From contig NC_135136.1 of NCBI RefSeq assembly GCF_051014445.1, forward strand, positions 21,470,001 to 21,534,000: a stretch of DNA of 64,000 nt, read 5' to 3'. Both the position numbers and the translations under genes were made by a program. The notes beneath the pieces are model-generated. The model was not told where the DNA came from, searched no databases, and saw nothing but the letters and a program-made list of their open reading frames with translations. The DNA comes from Colletes latitarsis (Eukaryota > Arthropoda > Insecta > Hymenoptera > Colletidae). Of the stretch, positions 13,024 to 25,700 are shown in pieces (position 1 is the first letter of the stretch; every line of letters begins with the position of its first letter).

Positions 13024-14267
13024 ATACATTCGCATTCTTCACATACTTGTTGAACGGATCCTGTGTTTTCTCTGGTTTGGATCACGTAGTAATATGGTAC
13101 CACACTGAAACAGTCGATTAAACCTGGTTTCGATTAATATTTTTGAGGATATCGCATGTTAGGTCTGGGATAGGTCTGGGATTTGCCCTCATCAGGCTCA
13201 TACTTTCGCAGTTTTAACATGCATCTTGACCTGATCGAGGGTTATTTCTGGTTTGGGTCACGTAGTAATGTGGTACCACACTGAAACAGTCGATTAAACC
13301 AGGTTTCGATCAATATTTTGGAGGATAACGCATGTTAGGTCTAGGTTAGGCCTGGGATTTTCACTCATCGGACACATATTTTCGCATTCTTCACATACTT
13401 GTTGAACGGATCCTGGGTTTTTTCTGGTTTGGATCACGTAGTAATGTGGTACCACACTGAAACAGTCAATTAAACCTGGTTTCCATCAATATTTTAGAGA
13501 ATAACGCATGTTAGGTCTAGGTTAGGTCTGGGATTTGCCCTCATCAGGCTCATACTTTCGCGTTTTTCACATACTTGTGGAACAGATCCTGGGTTTTTAC
13601 TGGTTTGGATCACGTAGTAATGTGGTACCACACTGAATCATTCAATTAAACCTGGTCTTGATAAATATTTTAGAGGATAACGCATGTTAGGTCTGGGTTA
13701 GGTCTAGGATTTGCCCTTGTCAGGCTCATACTTTCGCATATTTCTCATACTTCATGGCTGGATCCTGGGCTATTTCTGGATTGGATCGCGTAGTAATGTG
13801 GTACCACACTGAAACAGTCAATTAAACCAGGTCTTGATAAATATTTTAGAGGATAACGCAAGTTAGGTCTGGGATAGGTCTGAAATTTGCCCTCATCAGG
13901 CTCATACTTTCGCGTTTTTCACATACTTGTTGAACAGATCCTGGGTTTTTTCCGGTTTGGATCACGTAGTAATGTAGTACCACACTGAAACAGTCCATTA
14001 AACATGGTTTGGATCAATATTTTAGAGGATAACGCATGTTAGGTCTAGGTTAGGTCTGGGATTTTCACTCATCAGACTCATACTTTCGCATTCTTCACAT
14101 ACTTGTTGAACGGATCCTGGGTTTTTTCTGGTTTGGATCACGTAGTAATGTTGGACCACACTGAAACAATCAATTAAACCTGGTCTTGATAAATATTTTA
14201 GAGGATAACGCATGTTAGGTGTGGGATAGGTCTGGGATTTGCCCTCATCAGACTCATACTTTCGCAC
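13024..14267. repeat. Sub-block, third of three
   Basis: It starts with the same ATACATTCGCATTC marker and ends with 14,022-14,267, which matches 11,027 and 12,084. Beyond that it joins the segment shared with 4,870-6,050. One monomer here has the distinguishing GGTCTGAAATTTGCC near 13,880, also found in unit 2 near 28,150. Confidence 0.8.
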
Positions 14268-14853
14268 ACTTCACATACTCGTTGAACAGACCCTGGGTTA
14301 TTTTCTGGTTTGGATCACGTAGTAATGTGGGACCACACTGAAACAGTCAATTAAACCTGGTTTCGATCAATATTTTAGAGAATAATTCATGTTAGGTCTA
14401 GGTTAGGTCTGGGATTTGCTCTCATCAGGCTCATTCTTTCGCATATTTCTCATACTTGACGGCTAGATCCCGGGCTTTTTCTGGATTGCATCACGTAGTA
14501 ATGAAGTACAACACTGAAACAGTCAATTAAACCTGGTTTCCATCTATATCTTAGAGGACAACGCAAGTTAGGTCTGGGATAGGTCTGGGATTTGCCCTCA
14601 TCAGGCTCATACTTTCGCGTTTTTCACATACTTGTTGAACAGATCCTGGGTTTTTTCTGGTTTGGATCACGTAGTAGTGTGGTACCACACTGAAACAGTC
14701 GATTAAACCAGGTTTCGATCAATATTTTTGAGGATAACGCATGTTAGGTCTAGGTTAGGCCTGGGATTTTCACTCATCAGACTCATACTTTCGCATTCTT
14801 CACATACTTGTTGAACGGATCCTGGGTTTTTTCTGGTTTGGATCACGTAGTAA

Positions 14854-14865
14854 TGTGGTACCACA
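14854..14865. other. 12-bp perfect palindrome TGTGGTACCACA, example of the monomer dyad
   Basis: TGTGGTACCACA equals its own reverse complement and lies at monomer positions 114-125. It recurs in a large share of A monomers and many B monomers and contains a KpnI site, GGTACC. Common variants break the symmetry: GTGGGACCAC, TGTTGGACCACA, GTGGTTCCAC and GCGGTACCAC. Short dyads are known in centromeric satellites and can extrude as cruciforms or bind dimeric proteins; any such role here is inference. Several A/B switch points and the out-of-register junctions fall on this site. Confidence 0.9.
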
Positions 14866-16650
14866 CTGAAACAGTCAATTAAACCTGGTCTTGATAAATA
14901 TTTTAGAGGATAACGCAAGTTAGGTCTGGGATAGGTCTGGGATTTGCCCTCATCAGGCTCATACGTTCTCGTTATTCACATACTTGTTGAACAAATCCTG
15001 GGTTTTTTCCGGTTTGGATCACGTAGTAATGTGGTTCCACACTGAAACAGTCCATTAAACCTGGTTTGGATTAATATTTTAGAAGATAACGCATGTTAGG
15101 TCTAGTTTAGGTCTGGGATTTTCACTCATCAGACTCATACTTTCGCATTCTTCACATACTTGTTGAACGGATCCTGGGTTTTTACTGGTTTGGATCACGT
15201 AGTATTGTTGGACCACACTGAAACAATCAATTAAACCTGGTCTTGATAAATATTTTAGAGGATAACGCATGTTAGGTCTGGGATAGGTCTGGGATTTGCC
15301 CTCGCCAGGCTCATACTTTCGCATATTTCTCATACTTCATGGCTAGATCCGGGGCTATTTCTGGTTTGGATCACGTAGTAATGTGGTTCCACACTGAAAC
15401 AGTCCATTAAACCTGGTTTGGATTAATATTTTAGAGGATAACGCATGTTAGGTCTAGTTTAGGTCTGGGATTTTCACTCATCAGACTTATACTTTCGCAT
15501 TCTTCACATACTTGTTGAACGGATCCTGGGTTTTTACTGGTTAGGATCACGTAGTAATGTTGGACCACACTGAAACAATCAATTAAACCTGGTCTTGATA
15601 AATATTTTAGAGGATAACGCAAGTTAGGTCTGGGATAGGTCTGGGATTCGCCCTCATCAGGCTCATACTTTCGCGTTTTTCACATACTTGTTGAACTGAT
15701 CCTGGGTTTTTTCTGGATTGGATCACGTAGCAGTGTGGTACCACGTTGAAACAGTCAATTAAACCTGGTTTCGATGAATATTTTAGAGGATATCGCAAGT
15801 TAGGTCTGGGATAGGTCTGGGATTCGCCCTCATCAGGCTCATACTTTCGCACACTTCACATACTCGTTGAACAAATCCTGGGTTATTTTCTGGTTTGGAT
15901 CACATAGTAATGTGGTACCACACTGAAACAGTCGATTAAACCTGGTTTCGATCAATGTTTTTGAGGATAACGCAAGTTTGGTCTGGGATAGGTCTGGGAT
16001 TTGCCCTCATCAGGCTCATACTTTCGCGTTTTTCACATACTTGTTGAACAGATCCTGGGTTTTTTCTGGTTTGGGTCACGTAGTAATGTGGTACCACACT
16101 GAAACAGTCGATTAAACCAGGTTTCGATCAATATTTTTCAGGATAACGCATGTTAGGTCCAGGTTAGGCCTGGGATTTTCACTCATCAGACTCATACTTT
16201 CGCATTCTTCACATACTTGTTGAACGGATCCTGGGTTTTTTCTGGTTTGGATCACGTAGTTATGTGGGACCACACTGAAACAATCAATTAAACCTGGACA
16301 TGGTAAATATTTTAGAGGATAACGCATGTTAGGTCTGGGTTAGGTCTAGGATTTGCCCTCGCCAGGGTCATACTTTCGCATATTTCTCATACTTCATGGC
16401 TAGATCCTGGGCTATTTCTGGATTGGATCACGTAGTAATGTGGTACCACACTGAAACATTCAATTAAACCTGGTTTCCATCAATATCTTAGAGGACAACG
16501 CAAGTTAGGTCTGGTATAGGTCTGGGATTTGCCCTCATCAGGCTCATACTTTCGCGTTTTTCACATACTTGTTGAACAGATCCTGGGTTTTTTCTGGTTT
16601 GGATCACGTAGTAGTGTGGTACCACACTGAAACAGTCCATTAAACCTGGT

Positions 16651-16826
16651 TTGGATCAATATTTTAGAGGATAACGCATGTTAGGTCTAGGGTAGGTCTG
16701 GGATTTTCACTCATCAGACTCATACTTTCGCATTCTTCACATACTTGTTGAACGGATCCTGGGTTTTTTCTGGTTTGGATCACGTAGCAATGTGGGACCA
16801 CACTGAAACAATCAATTAAACCCGGT
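16651..16826. repeat. Monomer present in unit 1, absent from unit 2
   Basis: One complete 176-bp T-type monomer lies between two CTGGT/CCGGT elements. In unit 2 the flanking sequence is joined directly at about 30,918 (AACCTGGT followed by CATGATAAAT). This changes the unit 1 to unit 2 offset from 14,268 to 14,092. Loss in unit 2 or gain in unit 1 both fit. Confidence 0.87.
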
Positions 16827-17972
16827 CATGATAAATATTTTAGAGGATAACGCATCTTAGGTCTGGGATAGGTCTGGGATTTGCCCTCATCAGACTCATA
16901 CTTACGCACACTTCACATACCCGTTGAACAGATCCTGGGATATTTTCTGGTTTGGATCACATAGTAATGTGGTACCACACTGAAACAGTCGATTAAACCA
17001 GATTTCGATCAATATTTTTGAGGATAACGCATGTTAGGTCTAGGTTAGGCCGGGGTTTTTCACTCATCAGACTCATACTTTCGCATTCTTCACATACTTG
17101 TTAAACGGATCCTGGGTGTTTACTGGTTTGGATCACGTATTAATGTGGTACCACACTGAAACATTCAATGCAACCTGGTCTTGATAAATATTTTAGAGGA
17201 TAACGCATGTTAGGTCTGGGTTAGGTCTAGGATTTGCCCTCATCAGGCTCATACTTTCGCATATTTCTCATACTTCATGGCTGGAACCTGGGCTATTTCC
17301 GGATTGGATCACGTAGTAATGTGGTACCACACTGAAACAGTCAATTAAACCTGGTTTTGATCAACATTTTAGAGAATAATTCATGTTAGGTCTAGGTTAG
17401 GTCTGGGATTTGCTCTCATCAGGCTCATTCTTTCGCATATATCTCATACTTTATGGCTAGATCCTGGGCCTTTTCTGGATTGCATCACGTAGTAATGAAG
17501 TACAACACTGAAACAGTCAATTAAACCTGGTTTCCATCAATATTTTAGAGGACAACGCATGTTAGGTCTAGGTTAGGCCTGGGATTTGCCCTCATCAGGG
17601 ACATACTTTCGCAGTTTTAACATACATGTTGACCTGATCGAGGGTTTTTTCTGCTTTGGATCACGTAGTAAAGTGGTACCACACTGAAACAGTCCATTAA
17701 ACCTGGTTTGGATCAATATTTTAGAGGATAACGCATGTTAGGTCTAGGTTAGCCCTGGGATTTTCACTCATCAGACTCATACTTTCGCATTCTTCACATA
17801 CTTGTTGAACGGATCCTGGGATTTTTCTGGTTCGGTTCACGGAGTAATGTGGTACCACACTGAAACACTCAATTAAACCTGGTCTTGATAAATATTTTAG
17901 AGGATAACGCATGTTAGGTTTGGGTTAGGTCTAGGATTTGCCCTCATCAGGGTCATGCTTTCGCATATTTCT

Positions 17973-18088
17973 CATACCCGTTGAACAGATCCTGGGATAT
18001 TTTCTGGTTTGGATCACATAGTAATGTGGTACCACACTGAAACAGTCGATTAAACCAGATTTCGATCAATATTTTTGAGGATAACGCA
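17973..18088. repeat. Conversion-like patch copied from 16,916-17,031
   Basis: The 116 bases match 16,916-17,031, including the rare CATACCCGTTGAACAG, GGGATATTTTC, GGATCACATAG and AACCAGATTTCG variants. The equivalent place in unit 2 (about 32,066-32,179) instead has a Y-type monomer with CATGGCTAGATCC and GAGACAGTGAATT. Flanks on both sides agree between units. The patch is 1 bp longer, which explains the offset change from 14,092 to 14,091. A patch inserted without altering flanks is what gene conversion would leave. Confidence 0.83.
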
Positions 18089-18130
18089 AGTTAGGTCTGG
18101 GATAGGTCTGGGATTCGCCCTCATCAGGCT

Positions 18131-19789
18131 CGTACCTTCGCATTTTTCGCATACTTGTGGCAAGATCCTGGGCTTTTTCTGGTTTGGACCAGGTAGTAAT
18201 GCGGTACCACACCGTAACAGTCAATTAAACCTGGTTCCGAATAGTATTTTAGAGGATAACGCCGGTTATGTCTCGGTTAGGTCTGGGATTTGACCTCATC
18301 TGTCTCATACTTTCGCATTTCTCGCATACTTGTTGGCCAGACCCAGGGCTTTTTCTGGTTTGTATCCCGTCGTAATGTGGTTCCACACCGAAACAGTCAA
18401 TTAAACCCGGTTGCGATTAATATTTTAGAGGATAACGCCGGCTATGTCCGGGTTAGGTCTGGGATTTGCCCTCATCTGGCTCGTACTTTCGCATTTCTCG
18501 CATACTTGTTGGCCAGATCCTGGGCCTTTTCTGGTTTAGATCACGTAGTAATGTGGTTCCACACCGAAACAGTCAATTAAACTTGGTTGCGATTAATATT
18601 TTAGACGATAACGCCGGTTATGTCACGGTCAGGTCTGGGATTTGCCGTCATCTGGCTCGAATTTTCGCATTTCTCGCATACTTGTTGGCCAGATCCTGGG
18701 CTTTTTCTGGTTTGGATCACGTAACAATGTGGTACCACACTGAAACAGGCAATACAAGCTGGTACCGATTAGTATTTTAGCGGATAACGCTGGTTATGCC
18801 TGGTTTAGTTCTAGTATTTGCAATCATCTGGCTCGTATCTTCGCATTTTTCCCCTACTTGTGGCAAGATCCTGGGCTTTTTCTGGTTTGGATCAGGTAGT
18901 AATGCGGTACCACACTGAGACAGTCAATAAAATCTGGTTCCGGTTAGTATTTTAGAGGATAACGCCGGTTATGTCACGGTAAGGTCTGGGATTTGCCGTC
19001 ATCTGGCTCGTAATTTCGCATTTTTCGCGTATTTGTTGGCAAGATCCTGGGCTTTTTCTGGTTTGGACCACGTAGTAATGTGGTGCCACACTGAAACAGT
19101 CAAATAAACCTGGTTCCGATCCATATTTTACAGGATAACGCCGGCTATGACTGGGTTAGGTCTGGTATTTGCCATCATCTGGCTCGTACTTTCGCATTTT
19201 TCGCTTACTTGTTGGCCAGATCCTGGCCTTTTTCTGGTTTGGATCACGTAGTAATGTGGTACCACACTGAGACAGTCAATAAAATCTGGTTCCGGTTAGT
19301 ATTTTAGAGGATAACGCAGGTTATGTCACGGTAAGGTCTGGGATTTGCCGTCATCTGGCTCGTATTTTCGCATTTTTCGCATACTTGTTCGCTAGATCCT
19401 GGCCCCTTTCTGGCTTGGACCACGTAGTAATGTGGTATCACACTGAAACTGTTAATTAAACCTGGTTGCGATTAATACTTTGGAGGATAACGCCGGTTAT
19501 GTCTCGGTTAGGTCAGGGATTTGCCCTCATCTGGCTCGTACCTTCGCATTTTTCGCCTACTTGTTGGCACGATCCTGAGCTTTATTTGGCTTGGATCACG
19601 TAGTAATGCGGTACCACACTGAAACAGTCAAATAAACATGGTTCCGATTAATATTTTACAGGATAACGCCGGCTATGTCTGGGTTAGGACCGGTATTTGC
19701 CCTCATCTGGCTCGTACCTTCGCATTTTTCGCCTACTTGTTGGCACGATCCTGGGCTTTTTCTGGCTTGGATCACGTAGTAATGCGGTG
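18131..19789. repeat. Family B block of unit 1 (about 9.4 monomers)
   Basis: Family B monomers start at CGTACCTTCGC and end in mid-monomer at the duplication junction. Variants include TTGTGGCAAGATCC, GAGACAGTCAATAAAATC and a CGCCTACTTG cassette. The block is repeated at 32,221-33,880 with very few differences, for example TTTATTTGG near 19,582 against TTTTTTTGG near 33,673. Confidence 0.93.
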
Positions 19790-19793
19790 CCAC
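19790..19793. other. Junction of the 13.56-kb tandem duplication (CCAC microhomology)
   Basis: Left of the junction, GCGGTG at 19,784-19,789 matches family B at 33,875-33,880. Right of it, GCTGAAACAG from 19,794 matches family A at 6,231. The join lies in the shared CCAC, the right half of the monomer dyad, and keeps monomer register. It is the single place where unit 2 begins, so it dates the duplication breakpoint exactly. Confidence 0.9.
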
Positions 19794-22700
19794 GCTGAAA
19801 CAGTCAATTAAACCTGGTTTCGTTCAATATTTTAGAGGATAGCGCAAGTTAGGTCTGGGATAGGTCTGGGATTTGCCCTCATCAGGCTCATACTTTCGCG
19901 TTTTTCACATACGTGTTGAACAGATCCTGGGTTTTTTCCGGTGTGGGTCACGCAGTAGTGTGGTACCACACTGGAACATTCAATTAAACCTGGTCTTGAT
20001 AAATATTTTAGAGGATATCGCATGTTAGGTTTGGGTTAGGTCTAGGATTTGCCCTCACCAGGCTCATACTTTCGCATTCTTCACATACTTGTTGAACGGA
20101 TCCTGGGTTTTTTCTGGTTTGGATCACGTAGTAATGTGGGACCACACTGAAACAATCAATTAAACCTGGTCTTGATAAATGTTTTAGAGGATAACGCAAG
20201 TTAGGTCTGGGATAGGTCTGGGATTTGCCCTCATCAGGCTCATACTTTCGCAGTTTTAACATGCATGTTGACCTGATCGAGGGTTTTTTCTGGTTTGGGT
20301 CACGTAGTAATGTGGTACCACACTGAAACAGTGGATTAAACCAGGTTTCGATCAATATTTTAGAGGATAACGCAAGTTAGGTCTGGGATAGGTCTGGGAT
20401 TCGCCCTCAGCAGGCTCATACTTTCGCATTCTTCACATACTTGTTGAACGGATCCTAGGTTTTTTCTGGTTTGGATCACGTAGTAGAGTGGTACCACACT
20501 GAAACAGTCCATTAAACCTGGTTTGGATCAATATTTTAGAGGATAACGCATGTTAGGTCTAGGTTAGGTCTGGGATTTTCACTCATCAGACACATATTTT
20601 CGCATTCTTCACATACTTGCTGAACGGATCCTGGGTTTTTTCTGGTTTGGATCACGTAGTAATGTGGGACCACACTGAAACAGTCAATTAAACCTGGTCT
20701 TGATAAATATTTCAGAGGATAACGCATGTTAGGTCTGGGATAGGTCTGGGATTTGCCATCATCAGACTCATACTTTCGCACACTTCACATACTCGTTGAA
20801 CAGATCCTGGGTTATTTTCTGGTTTGGATCACATAGTAATGTGGTACCACACTGAATCAGTCGATTAAACCAGGTTTCGATCAATATTTTTGAGGATAAC
20901 GCATGTTAGGTCTAGGATAGGTCGGGGGTTTTCACTCATCAGGCTCATACTTTCGCGTTTTTCACATACTTGTTGAACAGATCCTGGGTTTTTTCCGGTT
21001 TGGGTCACGTAGTAGTGTGGTACCACACTGAAACAGTCCATTAAACCTGGTTTGGATCAATATTTTAGAGGATAACGCATGTTAGGTCTAGGTTAGGTCT
21101 GGGATTTGCCCTCATCAGACTCATACTTTCGCACACTTCACATACTCGTTGAACAGATCCTGCGTTATTTTCTGGTTTGGAACACATATTAATGTGGTAC
21201 CACACTGAATCAGTCGATTAAACCAGGTTTCGATCAATATTTTTGAGGATAGCGCATGTTAGGTCTAGGATAGGCCGGGGTTTTTCACTCATCATACTCA
21301 TACTTTTGCATTCTTCACATACTTGTTGGACGGATCCTGGGTTTTTACTGGTTTGGATCACGTAGTAATGTGGTACCACACTGAAACATTCAATTAAACC
21401 TGGTCTTGATAAATATTTTAGAGGATAACGCATGTTAAGTCTGGGTTAGGTCTAGGATTTGCTTACATCAGGCTCATACTTTCGCATATTTCTCATACTT
21501 CATGGCTGGATCCTGGGCTATTTCTGGATTGGATCACGTAGTAATGTGGTACCACACTGAAACAGTCCATTAAACCTGGTTTGTATCAATATTTTACAGG
21601 ATAACGCATGTTAGGTCTGGGATAGGTCTGGGATTTGCCCTCATCGGACTCATACTTTCGCGTTTTTCACATACTTGTTGAACAGATCCTGGGTTTTTTC
21701 CGGTTTGGGTCACGTAGTAGTGTGGTACCACACTGAAACAGTCCATTAAACCTGGTTTGGATCAATATTTTAGAGGATAACGCATGTTAGGTCTAGGTTA
21801 GGTCTGGGATTTGCCCTCATCAGACTCATACTTTCGCACACTTCACATACTCGTTGAACAGATCCTGGGTTATTTTCTGGTTTGGATCACATAGTAATGT
21901 GGTACCACACTGAAACAGTCCATTAAACCTGGTTTGGATCAATATTTTAGAGGATAACGCATGTTAGGTCTAGGTTAGGTCTGGGATTTTCACTCATCAG
22001 ACACATACTTTCGCATTCTTCACATACTTGCTGAACGGATCCTGGGTTTTTTCTGGTTTGGATCACGTAGTAATGTGGGACCACACTGAAACAATCAATT
22101 AAACCTGGTCTTGATAAATATTTCAGAGGATAACGCATGTTAGGTCTGGGATAGGTCTGGGATTTGCCCTCATCAGACTCATACTTTCGCACACTTCACA
22201 TACTCGTTGCACAGATCCTGGGTTATTTTCTGGTTTGGATCACATAGTAATGTGGTACCACACTGAATCAGTCGATTAAACCAGGTTTCGATCAATATTT
22301 TTGAGGATAACGCATGTTAGGTCTAGGATAGGTCGGGGGTTTTCACTCATCAGACTCATACTTTCGCATTCTTCACATACTTGTTGAACGGAACCTGGGT
22401 TTTTACTGGTTTGGATCACGTAGTAATGTGGTACCACACTGAAACATACAATTAAACCTGGTCTTGATAAATATTTTAGAGGATAACGCATGTTAGGTCT
22501 GGGTCAGGTCTAGGATTTGCCCTCATCAGGCTCATACTTTCGCATATTTCTCATACTTCATGGGTAGATCCTGGGCTGTTTCTGGATTGTATCACGTAGT
22601 AATGTGGTACCACGCTGAAACAGTCAATTAAACCTGGTTTCGTTCAATATTTTAGAGGATAACGCAAGTTAGGTCTGGGATAGGTCTGGGATTTGCCCTC

Positions 22701-25700
22701 ATCAGGCTCATACTTTCGCGTTTTTCACATACTTGTTGAACAGATCCTGGGTTTTTTCCGGTTTGGGTCACGTAGTAGTGTGGTACCACACTGAAACAGT
22801 CCATTAAACCTGGTTTGGATCAATATTTTAGAGGATAACGCATGTTCGGTCTAGGTTAGGTCTGGGATTTGCCCTCATCAGACTCATACTTTCGCACACT
22901 TCACATACTCGTTGAACAGATCCTGCGTTATTTTCTGGTTTGGAACACATATTAATGTGGTACCACACTGAATCAGTCGATTAAACCAGTTTTCGATCTG
23001 TATTTTTGAGGATAGCGCATGTTAGGTCTAGGATAGGCCGGGGTTTTTCACTCATCATACTCATACTTTCGCATTCTTCACATACTTGTTGAACGGATCC
23101 TGGGTTTTTACTGGTTTGGATCACGTAGTAATGTGGTACCACACTGAAACATTCAATTAAACCTGGTCTTGATAAATATTTTAGAGGATAACGCATGTTA
23201 AGTCTGGGTTAGGTCTAGGATTTGCCCACATCAGGCTCATACTTTCGCATATTTCTCATACTTCATGGCTGGATCCTGGGCTATTTCTGGATTGGATCAC
23301 GTAGTAATGTGGTACCACACTGAAACAGTCCATTAAACCTGGTTTGTATCAATATTTTACAGGATAACGCATGTTAGGTCTGGGATAGGTCTGGGATTTG
23401 CCCTCATGGGACTCATACTTTCGCGTTTTTCACATACTTGTTGAACAGATCCTGGGTTTTTTCTGGTTTGGATCACGTAGTAGTGTGGTACCACACTGAA
23501 ACAGTCCACTAAACCTGGTTTGGATCAATATTTTAGAGGATAACGCATGTTAGGTCTAGGTGAGGGCTTGGAATTTTCACTCATCAGACTCATACATTCG
23601 CATTCTTCACATACTTGTTGAACGGATCCTGTGTTTTCTCTGGTTTGGATCACGTAGTAATATGGTACCACACTGAAACTGTCGATTAAACCTGGTTTCG
23701 ATTAATATTTTTGAGGATATCGCATGCTACGTCCGGGATAGGTCTGGGATTTGCCCTCATCAGGCTCATACTTTCGCAGTTTGAACATGCATCTTGACCT
23801 GATCGAGGGTTATTTCTGGTTTGGGTCACGTAGTAATGTGGTACCACACTGAAACAGTCGATTAAACCAGGTTTCGATCAATATTTTGGAGGATAACGCA
23901 TGTTAGGTCTAGGTTAGGCCTGGGATTTTCACTCATCGGACTCATATTTTCGCATTCTTCACATACTTGTTGAACGGATCCTGGGTTTTTTCTGGTTTGG
24001 ATCACGTAGTAATGTGGTACCACACTGAAACAGTCAATTAACCCTGGTTTCCATCAATATTTTAGAGAATAACGCATGTTAGGTCTAGGTTAGGTCTGGG
24101 ATTTGCCCTCTTCAGGCTCATACTTTCGCGTTTTTCACATACTTGTGGAACAGATCCTGGGTTTTTACTGGTTTGGATCACGTAGTAATGTGGTACCACA
24201 CTGAAACATTCAATTAAACCTGGTCTTGATAAATATTTTAGAGGATAACGCAAGTTAGGTCTGGGATAGGTCTGGGATTTGCCCTCATCAGGCTCATACT
24301 TTCGCGTTTTTCACATACTTGTTGAACAGATCCTGGGTTTTTTCCGGTTTGGATCACGTAGTAATGTAGTACCACACTGAAACAGTCCATTAAACATGGT
24401 TTGGATCAATATTTTAGAGGATAACGCATGTTAGGTCTAGGTTAGGTCTGGGATTTTCACTCATCAGACTCATACTTTCGCATTCTTCACATACTTGTTG
24501 AACGGATCCTGGGTTTTTTCTGGTTTGGATCACGTAGTAATGTTGGACCACGCTGAAACAATCAATTAAACCTGGTCTTGATAAATATTTTAGAGGATAA
24601 CGCATGTTAGGTGTGGGATAGGTCTGGGATTTGCCCTCATCAGACTCATACTTTCGCACACTTCACATACTCGTTGAACAGATCCTGGGTTATTTTCTGG
24701 TTTGGATCACGTAGTAATGTGGGACCACACTGAAACAGTCAATTAAACCTGGTTTCGATCAATATTTTAGAGAATAATTCATGTTAGGTCTAGGTTAGGT
24801 CTGGGATTTGCTCTCATCAGGCTCATTCTTTCGCATATTTCTCATACTTGACGGCTAGATCCCGGGCTTTTTCTGGATTGCATCACGTAGTAATGAAGTA
24901 CAACACTGAAACAGTCAATTAAACCTGGTCTTGATAAATATTTTAGAGGATAACGCATGTTAGGTCTGGGTTAGGTCTAGGATTTGCCCTTGTCAGGCTC
25001 ATACTTTCGCATATTTCTCATACTTCATGGCTGGATCCTGGGCTATTTCTGGATTGGATCGCGTAGTAATGTGGTACCACACTGAAACAGTCAATTAAAC
25101 CAGGTCTTGATAAATATTTTAGAGGATAACGCAAGTTAGGTCTGGGATAAGTCTGGGATTTGCCCTCATCAGGCTCATACTTTCGCGTTTTTCACATACT
25201 TGTTGAACAGATCCTGGGTTTTTTCCGGTTTGGATCACGTAGTAATGTAGTACCACACTGAAACAGTCCATTAAACATGGTTTGGATCAATATTTTAGAG
25301 GATAACGCATGTTAGGTCTAGGTTAGGTCTGGGATTTTCACTCATCAGACTCATACTTTCGCATTCTTCACATACTTGTTGAACGGATCCTGGGTTTTTT
25401 CTGGTTTGGATCACGTAGTAATGTTGGACCACACTGAAACAATCAATTAAACCTGGTCTTGATAAATATTTTAGAGGATAACGCATGTTAGGTGTGGGAT
25501 AGGTCTGGGATTTGCCCTCATCAGACTCATACTTTCGCACACTTCACATACTCGTTGAACAGACCCTGGGTTATTTTCTGGTTTGGATCACGTAGTAATG
25601 TGGGACCACACTGAATCAGTCGATTAAACCAGGTTTCGATCAATATTTTTGAGGATAACGCATGTTAGGTCTAGGATAGGTCGGGGGTTTTCACTCATCA

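Larger units (their letters stand above)
6231..18130. repeat. Family A block of unit 1
   Basis: About 67 family A monomers. The order of cassette types is not a single fixed period. It is built from a 10-monomer repeat near 7,655 and 9,418, an 8-monomer repeat near 6,973 and 8,384, and the triplet of sub-blocks from 10,029. The last monomers, from 17,973, include a patch that appears copied from 16,916-17,031. The block ends where CATCAGGCTC passes into CGTACCTTCGC at about 18,130. Confidence 0.92.
6231..19793. repeat. Tandem duplication unit 1 (13.56 kb)
   Basis: This unit holds about 11.9 kb of family A followed by 1.66 kb of family B, and is followed directly by a second copy. Matching positions lie 13,563 bp apart from 6,231 to about 10,690, 14,268 bp apart from there to about 16,650, then about 14,091 bp apart to the end. 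Sampled stretches such as 8,384-8,629 and 21,947-22,192 appear identical. The near-identity over more than 13 kb suggests a recent tandem duplication by unequal exchange. Confidence 0.93.

Noticed and set aside
279..17912. Many minus-strand open frames of 63-115 codons in family A, with similar translations such as MRYPLKYLSRPGLI
   Set aside because: They recur at monomer or higher-order spacing, start in the same satellite element and end at a stop two or three frames on, because 176 is not a multiple of 3. Similar proteins arise only because the DNA repeats. No domain, codon bias or initiation context supports translation.
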